Origin: JAENVU01 sp963801105
Lineage (GTDB): Bacteria > Actinomycetota > Acidimicrobiia > IMCC26256 > JAENVU01
DNA: 64,000 nucleotides
NCBI GenBank assembly: GCA_963801105.1
Contig: CAWDDH010000003.1
Span: 868,001 to 932,000 of the forward strand
Direction: 5' to 3'
Made by a program: the position numbers and the translations under genes. The notes under the pieces are model-generated. The model made no database searches, was not told the DNA's origin, and saw only the letters and a list, made by a program, of their open reading frames with translations. Shown piece after piece: positions 8,732 to 17,387 of this stretch; position 1 is the stretch's first letter; the number at the start of each line of letters is the position of its first letter.

Positions 8732-8998
8732 GTGAGCGAGGCGTTGCCGCGGATCGACCGCCGTCCAGGTCGCCGAGCGGGGCCCGAACGGCCCGGCCCG
8801 CAGGGCCGAGAGTGGGAAGCATGAGCGAGGCGTTGCCGCGGATCGACCGCCGTCCAGGTCGCCGAGCGGGGCCCGAACGGCCCGGCCCGCAGGGCCGAGA
8901 GTGGGAAGCATGAGCGAGGCGTTGCCGCGGATCAACCGCCGTCCAGGTCGCCGAGCGGGGCCCGAACGGCCCGGCCCGCAGGGCCGAGAGTGGGAAGC
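8732..8998 (+). repeat. Three tandem 89-bp repeats forming the purE leader, each a coupled 30-codon mini-ORF
   Basis: Copies span 8732-8820, 8821-8909 and 8910-8998. Copies 1 and 2 differ only in the first base (G/A); copy 3 has one further change (atcgac to atcaac). Each copy begins with GTG or ATG followed by AGC and ends in AGTGGGAAGC, the sequence that precedes the purE ATG. Because 89 is one less than a multiple of three, each copy reads as a 30-residue peptide (starts M-S-E-A-L-P-R-I, ends G-R-E-W-E-A) whose TGA overlaps the next ATG as ATGA; the last overlaps the purE start. Each copy also contains a perfect 6-bp stem CGGCCC-GCA-GGGCCG. Whether the peptides are made is not known. Confidence 0.9.
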
Positions 8999-9505
8999 AT
9001 GAGCACCGGCAGTCCACAGGTCGGCGTGATCATGGGCAGCGACAGCGACCTGCCGGTGATGCAGGCCGCGATCGACGTGCTCGCCGAGTTCGGCGTCACC
9101 CACGAGGTGCGGATCGTGTCGGCGCACCGCACGCCCGACGCCATGGTCACCTACGCCCGGACCGCCGCGTCGCGCGGCCTGCGGGTCATCGTCGCCGGCG
9201 CCGGGGGTGCCGCCCACCTCCCCGGGATGACCGCCTCGATGACGCCGCTGCCCGTCATCGGCGTCCCCGTCCCGCTCGCGCATCTCGACGGCCTCGATTC
9301 GCTGCTCTCGATCGTGCAGATGCCCAAGGGCATCCCGGTCGCGACCGTTGCCGTCGGCAACGCCGCCAACGCGGGGCTGCTCGCGATCCGAATCCTCGCG
9401 GCGTCCGACGACGCCCTGCGCGCCCGGATGGAGTCCTACCAGGCCGGGCTCGAGACGATGGTCCTCGAGAAGGACGCCAGGCTCCAGACGCCGGGCTTGA
9501 CCTGA
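8999..9505 (+). CDS. purE: 5-(carboxyamino)imidazole ribonucleotide mutase, PurE
   Basis: Class I PurE of de novo purine synthesis, converting N5-CAIR to CAIR; normally an octamer. 168 residues. Diagnostic segments: VGVIMGSDSDLPVM at residue 7, EVRIVSAHRTPDAMVTYA near 41, VIVAGAGGAAHLPGMTAS near 64 and PVIGVPV. The start is the ATG at 8999, which ends a run of three tandem leader repeats; an in-frame GTG at 8990 is less likely. No purK is adjacent in the window. Its expression may depend on translation re-initiating through the ATGA overlaps in the repeats (inference). Confidence 0.95.
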   Translation: MSTGSPQVGVIMGSDSDLPVMQAAIDVLAEFGVTHEVRIVSAHRTPDAMVTYARTAASRGLRVIVAGAGGAAHLPGMTASMTPLPVIGVPVPLAHLDGLDSLLSIVQMPKGIPVATVAVGNAANAGLLAIRILAASDDALRARMESYQAGLETMVLEKDARLQTPGLT

Positions 9506-9534
9506 ACTCGAGTTCACCTCGTACGGTCGAGGGC

Positions 9535-10485
9535 ATGATCTACCGCGCCTACGGCGAGCTGCGCGACGTCCCACACGTCGTCGTCGACGGCTCGGCGCAA
9601 CCCGGGACCGTGCTCACACTCTCGCACTGGCCGGGCTCGGCGACTCCGGACCGCTACCGCGCCGACCTCTCGGCCGAGATCGCGTTCAACTACGCGGCCG
9701 ACCCCGACCCGTCGATCGACGTGGAGTTCGTCACCAACAACCACTTCGACCAGGACGGACTCGTCGGCGTATACGCGCTCACCGATCCCGACGCTGCGTT
9801 CGCCCGCCACGACCGTCTCGTCGACGTGGCGCGCGCCGGAGACTTCGGCAGCTTCCACCACCGCGACTCGGTGCGCGCCGCGATCGCGATCGCGAACCTC
9901 GGCACCGCCGGCAACGGCGACGCCTACGGCGCACTCCTGCCTCGGCTCGCCGAGATCGTGGACCATCCGGAGCGGTTCGAGGACCTCTGGGCCGAGGAGG
10001 ACGCCCATATCACCGAGACCGAGCGGGCACTCGCCGACGGCACGATCACGATCACCGAGGACGCCGTGCTCGACCTCGCAGTCGTCCGGATCCCGGCCGA
10101 CTGGGAGCAGCGCACGATCCACCGGTTCACGATGGTCGCCAACGAGGCGGCGCACTCGGGCCCGGTGCACAACGCGACCAACCGCTTCGTCCTGGTCACG
10201 CTCGGGAGCGGCGCACCGGAGCTCCGCTACCGGTACGAGACCTGGATCCACTACCTCAGCCGCCGTCCCCGCCCGCGGGTGGATCTCACCGACCTCGCCG
10301 ACGAGCTGACCGCCGAGGAGTCCGGCGCGGGCCGCTGGGTGTTCGACGGCGTAGAGGGGTTGAGCCCCGCGCTCCACCTCGTCGGCGCGGAGAGATCGAG
10401 CGTCGATCCCGAGACCTTCGTCGACCGCGTGACCGACACCCTCCGGCGCGCTGCGCACACGTGGAGCCCCTACCCCGAGGACTGA
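9535..10485 (+). CDS. Conserved hypothetical protein (possibly DUF6687)
   Basis: A 316-residue soluble protein with no signal peptide or membrane segment. It opens with HVVVDGSAQPGTVLTLSHWP and has DVEFVTNNHFDQDGLVGVYAL near residue 60, whose Asn-Asn-His-Phe-Asp-x-Asp could be a metal site reminiscent of DHH-type phosphoesterases. FGSFHHRDSVRAAIAIANL and TIHRFTMVANEAAHSGPVHNATN are other conserved-looking blocks. I recall a family like this catalogued as DUF6687, but the name is uncertain. It lies 29 bp downstream of purE on the same strand and may be co-transcribed. Function unknown. Confidence 0.7.
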   Translation: MIYRAYGELRDVPHVVVDGSAQPGTVLTLSHWPGSATPDRYRADLSAEIAFNYAADPDPSIDVEFVTNNHFDQDGLVGVYALTDPDAAFARHDRLVDVARAGDFGSFHHRDSVRAAIAIANLGTAGNGDAYGALLPRLAEIVDHPERFEDLWAEEDAHITETERALADGTITITEDAVLDLAVVRIPADWEQRTIHRFTMVANEAAHSGPVHNATNRFVLVTLGSGAPELRYRYETWIHYLSRRPRPRVDLTDLADELTAEESGAGRWVFDGVEGLSPALHLVGAERSSVDPETFVDRVTDTLRRAAHTWSPYPED

Positions 10486-10554
10486 CGTCGACCGACGCGC
10501 AGAACTCGCCTTCCACCTCCCGGTTCGGGCGCGCATTGCGGGGAGGGGCTCGGG

Positions 10555-13131
10555 TTACTCGGTGGAGATGGCCTGGAGAACGTCGAGGCGTGCCGCACGG
10601 CGGGCTGGGTACGCCGCGGCCAGCACACCCGCGACGCCGGCGATCACCACGTACAGGATGAGCTGGCCGAAGGGCAGCGCGAACTCGGTGATTCCCTGGT
10701 CCCGCAGCGCCCGGACCATCGCCCAACCCAGTCCGATCCCGATGGCGAGCCCGAGCACGGCGCCGAAGATCGCCACGATGACCGACTCCCACCGCACCGT
10801 CGACCGGATCTGGCGGCGACTCATTCCCACGGCCCGCAGCAACCCGATCTCGCGAGTGCGCTCGACGATCGAGAGCAGCAACGTGTTCATGATTCCGATC
10901 AGGGCGATGATCAGCGCGAGCGCGAGCAAAGCGAAGATGATCGACAGCAGCTGGTTGATCTGCGTCTCGAACTGCTCCTTGAGGCCTGCCTGGTCGCTCA
11001 GCTTCGTGCCCGGGAACTGGCGCAGGATCTTCTCCAGTCCCGGCTCGGCCGTCGCCGCCTTCACTCCGGGCTTGAGCTTGATGTACACCTGGTTGTCGGC
11101 CAGCTGGGTATAGCGAGCCAGGTAGGCCGACGTGGCGATGAAGTAGTCGCTCAGACCCTGCTGCGCGCCGACGGCGTAGACCGCGCCGATCGTCATCGGT
11201 GACACACCTCCGACCGGGAAGCGCGCGTCGATCGTCTGGCCGAGCTTCCAGTGGTTGTCCTTCAGGACCTTGGACGACACCGCGATGTCGTCCGGGCCGA
11301 GCGACGCGATGTCACCCTGTTTCGGCTCGAGATCGAAGAGGCTCGTCATCGTCTCCGGATCGGACGAGACGGTGAACTGGTCCTTGCCCTTGATCTGCAG
11401 CGGCCCGAACCGCAGCCCGGAGGCTTCGCCGACGTTCGGGTCCTTCGCCATCTCCGGGGCGATCTTCGGGCTGAAGGAGCCGAACGTCCCACTCGAGGGC
11501 AGGACCACGAAGTCGGCCTTGAACGCCTTGTCGATCTGTGCGGAGACCGATGCCTTCACCGAGCTGGCGAAGATGGAGAACAGCCCGACGAGCGCGACGC
11601 CGATCATCAGGGCCGCGGCGGTCGAGGCCGTACGCCGGGGACTGCGGACCGCGTTCTCCCGGGCGAGCTGTCCCGAGATGCCGCGGAACCGCGCGAGCGG
11701 CGCACCGATCGCGCGACCGACCGGCCGCGCGATCACGGGGCCGAGGATCGCGACACCGAGGAACACGCCGAAGGCGCCCACGCCGACGAACTGGATCCCA
11801 CCGCTCGCGAACAGTCCCACGGCGAGCGCGACGAGCCCGAGCACCGCGACCGCCGCGCCGACCGCGGTGCGCGTGCCGAGGCGCCGTTCCTCCACCGCGA
11901 CCTCACGCAGCGCCGCCATGGGCGGGACGCGCGCGGCGCGGCGGGCCGGGAAGATGGACGAGGCCAACGTGACGACCACGCCGACGACGAGGCCGATCGC
12001 GATCGACGACGGCTTGATCACGAGGCTCGTCGACGGGATCTCGAGGCCGAGAGCACCGAGCAACCCGCGGAGCCCGACGCTCATGGCGATCCCGATACCG
12101 ATACCGATCCCCGACGCGATCACGCCCACGGTGAGCGCCTCGCCGATCACCGAGATCCGGACCTGGCGGCCGGAGGCACCGAGCGCGCGGAGCAGCGCGA
12201 GCTCGCGGGTCCGCTGCGCGACGACGATCGAGAAGGTGTTCACGATGATGAAGGCGCCGACGAAGAGGCTGATGCCGGCGAACACGAGGAGGAAGGTGGT
12301 GAAGAACCCGAGACCCTGCTCGACCTGGTTCTGGTTCTCCTTGGTGATCTGCGCACCGGTCAGCACGCCGTACTGCTTGGGCAGTGCGGCACGCAGTCGG
12401 GCCTTGAGCTGCTGCTGACTCACGCCCGCGTCGGCCGTCGCCGAGATCGAGTCGAACTTGCCCACGGCGTTGTCGAGCTCCTGCGCCCGTTTGGTGGTGA
12501 ACAGCGCCACCGTCGCGCCGGCGGGTCGGTCCACGTCACCGAACTTGGCGACACCGACGACGTCGAAGCGCGCCCGGTCCGTGTTCGGGTTCCCGCTGAA
12601 GAGGATCGTGATCGTGTCGCCGATGCTCCAGTGCTCCTCGTCGGCGGTGCCCTTGTCGATGACGACCTGATTCGCGCCCCGGGGTGGACGCGACTGCTCT
12701 CCTCCATAGTCCACGAGCGTGAACGTGTTCAGTGCGGGGACCGTCGACCAGTTGAACCCGAGGGTCGGCGAGCCGCGATCGGGATTGCCCACGGGTTTGC
12801 CGTCGCGGCCGAGGTACTGCGCGCTCTCGATCTGGACGTTGCCGTCGGCCGCGCGCACACCGTCGACGGCCCGCACGTCGGCGAGGACCGACTCGGGCAC
12901 CCGGGCCCGCTGCTCCCCGCCGCCGAAGTTCGAGTCGAGCGAGGTCCGGACCCGGATGTAGGCGTCGGTTCCCTTGTAGATGTCCGAGAAGAGCTCGTCG
13001 AAGGTCCGCCGGACCGTGTCGGTGAAGATCAGGGTCCCGGTGACGAAGGAGACCCCGAGCACGATCGCGATCCCCGTGAGCAGGAACCGGAGTTTGTGCG
13101 CGAAGAGTCCGCGGAGGGTGACCCGCAGCAC
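10555..13131 (-). CDS. ABC transporter permease, FtsX/MacB type with two FtsX units
   Basis: An 858-residue membrane protein of the FtsX-like permease family. The first helix lies near residue 15 (FLLTGIAIVLGVSFVTGTL), followed by a large extracytoplasmic domain. A first three-helix FtsX block around residues 285-410 contains VVAQRTRELALLRALGASGRQV. More helices follow, then a second periplasmic domain and a C-terminal FtsX block with IVERTREIGLLRAVGMSRRQI and a final SAYPARRAARLDVLQAI-like end. These R-E-x-x-x-L-R-A-x-G coupling segments contact the ATPase. Start is GTG 13131, one base after the stop of the ATPase gene. Together they form an exporter or envelope-remodelling complex; cargo unknown. 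Confidence 0.9.
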   Translation of the reverse strand: MLRVTLRGLFAHKLRFLLTGIAIVLGVSFVTGTLIFTDTVRRTFDELFSDIYKGTDAYIRVRTSLDSNFGGGEQRARVPESVLADVRAVDGVRAADGNVQIESAQYLGRDGKPVGNPDRGSPTLGFNWSTVPALNTFTLVDYGGEQSRPPRGANQVVIDKGTADEEHWSIGDTITILFSGNPNTDRARFDVVGVAKFGDVDRPAGATVALFTTKRAQELDNAVGKFDSISATADAGVSQQQLKARLRAALPKQYGVLTGAQITKENQNQVEQGLGFFTTFLLVFAGISLFVGAFIIVNTFSIVVAQRTRELALLRALGASGRQVRISVIGEALTVGVIASGIGIGIGIAMSVGLRGLLGALGLEIPSTSLVIKPSSIAIGLVVGVVVTLASSIFPARRAARVPPMAALREVAVEERRLGTRTAVGAAVAVLGLVALAVGLFASGGIQFVGVGAFGVFLGVAILGPVIARPVGRAIGAPLARFRGISGQLARENAVRSPRRTASTAAALMIGVALVGLFSIFASSVKASVSAQIDKAFKADFVVLPSSGTFGSFSPKIAPEMAKDPNVGEASGLRFGPLQIKGKDQFTVSSDPETMTSLFDLEPKQGDIASLGPDDIAVSSKVLKDNHWKLGQTIDARFPVGGVSPMTIGAVYAVGAQQGLSDYFIATSAYLARYTQLADNQVYIKLKPGVKAATAEPGLEKILRQFPGTKLSDQAGLKEQFETQINQLLSIIFALLALALIIALIGIMNTLLLSIVERTREIGLLRAVGMSRRQIRSTVRWESVIVAIFGAVLGLAIGIGLGWAMVRALRDQGITEFALPFGQLILYVVIAGVAGVLAAAYPARRAARLDVLQAISTE

Positions 13132-13132
13132 C

Positions 13133-13888
13133 TCAGCCCCCGAACTGCTTGAGCCGGTCCAGGACGCGGTCGGCGGTGGGGTCCACCATCTCGTCGACGA
13201 TCGTGCCGTCGGCGAGGAACACCACCCGGTCGGCGTAGCTCGCGGCCCCGGGGTCGTGCGTGACCATCACGATGGTCTGGCCCAGATCGCTCACGGCGCT
13301 GCGCATGAATCGGAGGATCTCGGCGCTCGCGCGCGAGTCGAGGTTCCCGGTGGGCTCGTCGGCGAAGATCAGGTCCGGGCGCGACACCAGAGCGCGCGCG
13401 ACGGCCACACGCTGCTGCTGACCGCCGGACAGCTCACTCGGTCGGTGCGTGAGACGGTCGCCGATCCGGAGCGTCCCGACGATCTGGTCGAACCATGCGG
13501 AGTCGGGCTTGCGTCCCGCGAGCGACATGGGGAGCGTGATGTTCTCCGAGGCGTCGAGCGTCGGGATGAGGTTGAAGGACTGGAACACGAACCCGATGCG
13601 GTCGCGCCGGATGAGCGTCAGCTGCTTCTCGCTGCACGCGCTGATCTCGACGTCGCCGATGTAGACCCGGCCCGACGTGACGCGGTCGAGTCCCGCGAGG
13701 CAGTGCAGGAGCGTCGACTTGCCCGAGCCGGAGGGACCCATGATCGCGGTGAAGCGGTTCGTCGCGAAGTCGACCGAGATGCTGTCGAGAGCGCGGACCT
13801 GGGCCTCGCCGGTGCCGTAGATCTTCGAGGCATCGACGGCACGGGCCGCGACGGCGGTCAGCACCGGATCGGCGGCGGACATGCTCAT
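13133..13888 (-). CDS. ABC transporter ATP-binding protein (MacB/LolD-like)
   Basis: ATPase subunit, 251 residues. Walker A is GPSGSGKSTLLHCL near residue 50, the Q-loop is FVFQSFNLIPTL, the signature is LSGGQQQRVAVARAL near 155, Walker B is LIFADEPTGNLD, and the H-loop is MVTHDP. The sequence class is the LolD/MacB/FtsE group that pairs with FtsX-type permeases, and the permease gene follows after one base. ATG 13888 is chosen over the ATG six bases later because AGGAG sits about 8 bases upstream. The gene starts 31 bp downstream of lgt on the same strand, so it may be expressed with it. Confidence 0.93.
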   Translation of the reverse strand: MSMSAADPVLTAVAARAVDASKIYGTGEAQVRALDSISVDFATNRFTAIMGPSGSGKSTLLHCLAGLDRVTSGRVYIGDVEISACSEKQLTLIRRDRIGFVFQSFNLIPTLDASENITLPMSLAGRKPDSAWFDQIVGTLRIGDRLTHRPSELSGGQQQRVAVARALVSRPDLIFADEPTGNLDSRASAEILRFMRSAVSDLGQTIVMVTHDPGAASYADRVVFLADGTIVDEMVDPTADRVLDRLKQFGG

Positions 13889-13919
13889 GCAAGCTCTCCT
13901 GGTGGGGGACCGCGCCAGC

Positions 13920-14759
13920 CTAGGGCGCGACCTCCTCGGTGATCCCGGTCGAATCCGTCGCGTCCGCGCGCCGGCGGGCCCGCCGGCCGAGCAGGACGAA
14001 GAGAGTGACCGAGATCACGAAGACGCCGATGCTGACCCACGCGTTGATCCGCAAGGGACCGATCGTGTGCGCCGGGTCGATGCGCATCTCCTCCATCACG
14101 AAGCGGAACGCGGTGTAGCCGGCCGCGTAGAGCGCGAAGAGCTGCCCGCGGGCGAGCTTCCACCGGCGGTCGACCCACAACAGGGCGAACCCGAGCGCCA
14201 CGCACCAGAGGGACTCGTACAGGAACGTCGGCTGGAACGTCGCGTACTGCTCGTACCCGGTCGGTCGGTGCGCGGGGCTGATCTCGACCGCCCACGGCAG
14301 CGTGGACGGGCCGCCGAAGAGCTCCTGGTTGAAGTAGTTGCCCCACCGCCCGATCGCCTGGGCGAAGGCCAGCCCGGGCACGATGCTGTCCGCGATGTCG
14401 GCGAAGACGATCGGCCGGCGGCGGGACACGATGAACACGGCGACGGCACCGCCGACGACCGCCCCCCAGATGCCGAGCCCGCCCCGCCAGATCTCGACCG
14501 TCCGCTCCCAGTGGCCCTCGAAGAGCTGGTAGTCGGTGACGACGTGGTAGAGGCGGGCGCCGACGATGCCGCCGATGACGGCCCAGAACGCGGTGCTGTC
14601 GAAGGCCTCGCCGTCACCACCCTTGGCGACGTAGCGGGCGCGCCCGATCCGCGCGGCGACGAGCACGCCGAGGGCGATCATGAGGCCGTACATGTGCAAC
14701 GGGACCGGCCCGAGGTGGATGACCCCGTCGTCCGGACTCGGAATGGATCCCAGCATCAC
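13920..14759 (-). CDS. lgt: Prolipoprotein diacylglyceryl transferase
   Basis: Membrane enzyme that transfers diacylglycerol from phosphatidylglycerol to the lipobox cysteine of prolipoproteins, the first step of lipoprotein maturation. 279 residues with about seven membrane segments. Seen: IPLHMYGL-type first motif (VPLHMYGLMIALGV), GARLYHVVTDY, GLGIWGAVVGG, and the signature FAQAIGRWGNYFNQELFGGP containing the essential Arg and Asn. YESLWCVALG and the late FRFVMEEMRID also fit. Several likely lipoproteins in the window (the TolB-like protein, carbonic anhydrase and binding protein) would be its substrates. The C-terminal tail after the last helix is short and arginine-rich. Confidence 0.95.
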   Translation of the reverse strand: MMLGSIPSPDDGVIHLGPVPLHMYGLMIALGVLVAARIGRARYVAKGGDGEAFDSTAFWAVIGGIVGARLYHVVTDYQLFEGHWERTVEIWRGGLGIWGAVVGGAVAVFIVSRRRPIVFADIADSIVPGLAFAQAIGRWGNYFNQELFGGPSTLPWAVEISPAHRPTGYEQYATFQPTFLYESLWCVALGFALLWVDRRWKLARGQLFALYAAGYTAFRFVMEEMRIDPAHTIGPLRINAWVSIGVFVISVTLFVLLGRRARRRADATDSTGITEEVAP

Positions 14760-14901
14760 GTCTCCGTACTCGCCGGTGCGGACGCCGGCGCTCCGCGCCG
14801 ACTCTAGGAGCCCGGCCGCCTCAAGCTCCGGTGGCGATCGTCCGATACGTCGGGGCCGAAGACCCGGCGGTGGCTGTCGCCCACGACGGCCACCGCTGCG
14901 G

Positions 14902-15741
14902 TCATTTCACCAGGCGCGACATGCGCCGGTCGGCGAGGATCTTCCCGCCGGTCTGGCAGGTCGGGCAATACGTGATCTCGTGGCTCTCGAACGACACCCG
15001 CCGCATCGGAGTGCCGCACTCCGGACACGGCAGACCGTGCCGGTTGTGGATGCGGAACCGGTCGCCGAGCTTCGGCTCGGACAGGCCCCCGGTTCGCGCC
15101 CGCTCGAGGTCCAGGGCCTCGGCCAGGGTCGTGCGGACCGCGACGAGGAGACGGTCGCGTGCCTCCGGCGTGAGTTGGGCCAGCGTGGCGTAGGGCGACA
15201 CGTGCGCCCGCTGCAGCGCGTCGTCGGCGTAGCCCCGGCCGATACCCGCGACGGTGCGTTGATCGCGCAGGAACGTGTGGATCCGGCGCTTGTCCGCGCC
15301 GATGCGCAGCAACGTCTCGAACTCGTCGGAGTCCGGTTCGGGCCCGAGCCCCTCGGTCGGACCCGGGTCTCCGGCCGCGACCACCCACCACGCGACCTTG
15401 CGCTCATGGCCGTGCTCGCGCACGAGCACCGCTCGGTCCGCGTCGAAGCGCACCCGCATGGCGGCCCCCCTGGGCTTGGTGCGCTTCGCCGGTGTCTCCA
15501 CGTCGAGCCGGCCGGCCTGGGAGAGGTGGAGCAGGAACGCGACGTCGCCGTCGGTGACGAAGCGCAGGTACTTGCCGCGCCGGGCCACGCCCACCAGCTT
15601 CCGCCCCACCAGCGCCTCGGGCCCCGGCAGCACCGTCTTGAGCGACGAGAACCCGAGCACGTCGACGCCGGTGATCGTGGCTCCGTCGACGAACTCGAAC
15701 ACGCGCTCGGCCAGCGCCTGCATCTCCGGCAGCTCGGGCAT
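14902..15741 (-). CDS. mutM: Fpg/Nei-family DNA glycosylase (formamidopyrimidine-DNA glycosylase-like)
   Basis: Base-excision repair glycosylase/AP-lyase, 279 residues. The protein starts MPELPEM, giving the catalytic N-terminal Pro after Met removal and the adjacent Glu. GRKLVGVARRGKYLRF carries the conserved Lys, and the central helix-two-turn-helix region includes DQRTVAGIGRGYADDALQRAHVSP. A C-terminal zinc finger has CPECGTPMRRVSFESHEITYC and CPTCQTGG. Members with this VSFESHEITYCPTC finger form an actinobacterial Fpg/Nei subgroup, so exact lesion preference (8-oxoguanine versus others) is not certain. It starts 16 bp after the AarF gene ends, in the same operon direction. Confidence 0.88.
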   Translation of the reverse strand: MPELPEMQALAERVFEFVDGATITGVDVLGFSSLKTVLPGPEALVGRKLVGVARRGKYLRFVTDGDVAFLLHLSQAGRLDVETPAKRTKPRGAAMRVRFDADRAVLVREHGHERKVAWWVVAAGDPGPTEGLGPEPDSDEFETLLRIGADKRRIHTFLRDQRTVAGIGRGYADDALQRAHVSPYATLAQLTPEARDRLLVAVRTTLAEALDLERARTGGLSEPKLGDRFRIHNRHGLPCPECGTPMRRVSFESHEITYCPTCQTGGKILADRRMSRLVK

Positions 15742-15757
15742 CGCGGCAGCGTACCGA

Positions 15758-17164
15758 TCAGCCGCGCCGCCGGCGCTGGTGGGCCTGCATCCGGTCGCGG
15801 ATCAGCTCGCGCCGCTCACGCACCTCGGCGTAGGTCAGGGAGTCGCCCCACTCGTCGCCGACGCCGAGGCTGGCCCTGACCGACGCGAGATCCAGCTCGG
15901 GGGCCGCCGCGAGACCGAGGTCGCGGGCGATCACGTCGCCGTACTCCTGCTGGAAGTAGAGGTACACGTGCGCGATCTCGCCGAGGATGTCGAGATCCGG
16001 CGCGAGGGTCGCCGTCGCGCCGTCGAGGAACATCATGTTCTTCACGAAGAGCATGAGCTCCTTCGGTGCCCGGGCGCCGTAGCCGAGCAGCTTCTTGGTC
16101 AGATCGCGCAGCTCGCCGACCAGCTCGTCGGCCGTCATCAGCGTGGGGTCCTTCACGGGCTGGTCGAGGCCGAGGTCGCGGATCACCGCGTCGAGGTCCG
16201 TGTCGGGCGGGAACGCTCCGAGGTCACGCAGCGCGGCCAGCTGCCCGAGCACGTCGCCCGAGCTCCCGAGTACGAGCAGCCGCAGGAACGCGAGCCGCTT
16301 GCGCTCGTCGAGCCGCCCGGTGATCCCGAAGTCGAGCAGCGCGGTCCGGCCGTCCGGCAACACGAAGAGGTTTCCGCCGTGCAGGTCCCCGTGGAACACG
16401 CCGTGGACGAGGGCACCCTCGAGGAACGAGATGAGCCCGGTGCGGAGCAGCGCGTTCGTATCGATCCCCGCCGCGCGCATGCCCTCGACGTCGTCGAACT
16501 CGAAGCCCGACAGACGCTCCATCACGAGCACGCGCCGCGTCACGAGCGTGGGGTGCGGGCGGGGGACGATCGTCTGGCGCACACCGATCTGCGCGAGCGC
16601 GTGCGCGACGTCGAGCATGTTCTCCGCCTCGAGCCGGAAGTCGAGCTCCTCCACGATCGTCTCGGCGAACAGCTCGACCAGCGCCGGAGGGTTCGCGAGT
16701 GCGGCCACGGGGATCCGACCCACCATCCGAGGCGCCAACCAGGCGAGCGCGCGGAGGTCTTCGCGCACGCGGCGGGCGACGTCGGGCCGTTGTACCTTCA
16801 CCACGACCGTCTCGCCGGTCCGCAACGTCGCCGCGTGGACCTGCGCGATGGACGCCGCGGCGAGGGGATCACGGTCGAAGGACGAGAACACCTCCTCGAG
16901 CGGCCGCCCGAGGTCGGCCTCGACGGTCGTGCGGACCGAGGCGAAGGACTCCGCCGGGACGCGGTCGCGGAGGAGCTTGAACTCCCCGACCAGCTCGGGC
17001 GGGAACAGCCCGTCGCCGCCGGAGATGATCTGCCCGAGCTTGATGTAGGTGGAACCGAGCCGCTCGAAGCTGGCGCGGAGCCGAGCCGAGAGCCCCGCCC
17101 GCGACCGCTCGGTTCCCCGCTCCCGCACGTACCAGCAGCCCAGCGCCCAGCCCACCGAGGTCAC
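15758..17164 (-). CDS. AarF/UbiB (ABC1) family atypical kinase
   Basis: Protein-kinase-like-fold ATPase of the ABC1/UbiB family, linked to isoprenoid lipid and quinone metabolism. Seen: the KxGQ motif in GSTYIKLGQIISGG near residue 40, AAASIAQVHAATLRTGETVVVKVQRP with the A-rich loop and ATP lysine, EELDFRLEAENM, VFHGDLHGGNLFVLPDGRTALLDFGITGRL containing the catalytic and metal-binding residues. The C-terminus is basic. The nearest standard start is GTG 17164, but the frame stays open upstream to 17356 with coherent protein-like sequence. At 17345-17347 an ATC codon stands where an initiator would be expected (ATC-ACG-ACC-ACA-CCG-CCC). The true N-terminus may therefore be about 60 residues longer. 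Confidence 0.87.
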   Translation of the reverse strand: MTSVGWALGCWYVRERGTERSRAGLSARLRASFERLGSTYIKLGQIISGGDGLFPPELVGEFKLLRDRVPAESFASVRTTVEADLGRPLEEVFSSFDRDPLAAASIAQVHAATLRTGETVVVKVQRPDVARRVREDLRALAWLAPRMVGRIPVAALANPPALVELFAETIVEELDFRLEAENMLDVAHALAQIGVRQTIVPRPHPTLVTRRVLVMERLSGFEFDDVEGMRAAGIDTNALLRTGLISFLEGALVHGVFHGDLHGGNLFVLPDGRTALLDFGITGRLDERKRLAFLRLLVLGSSGDVLGQLAALRDLGAFPPDTDLDAVIRDLGLDQPVKDPTLMTADELVGELRDLTKKLLGYGARAPKELMLFVKNMMFLDGATATLAPDLDILGEIAHVYLYFQQEYGDVIARDLGLAAAPELDLASVRASLGVGDEWGDSLTYAEVRERRELIRDRMQAHQRRRRG

Positions 17165-17387
17165 GACCCGGAACCACCGACGAACCGGTGGGAACCGGGG
17201 CGGTGTGGTGAGCGAGCCGACGCCGGCCCGGGTGCGACGCCGGACACCGTCCAGCCCGCGCCGCCACGTCAGGTCGTCGGGAACGACGACCCAGGGCGGG
17301 GCATCACTGAACGCAAAGTCGGTGAGGTCGGGCGGTGTGGTCGTGATGGGCCGACGCTACGCGACCGCGGGTGCGGTTCCGGACGCG

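Noticed and set aside
8732..8998. CRISPR-like array
   Set aside because: Units are directly adjacent with no spacers and are not the length of CRISPR repeats.
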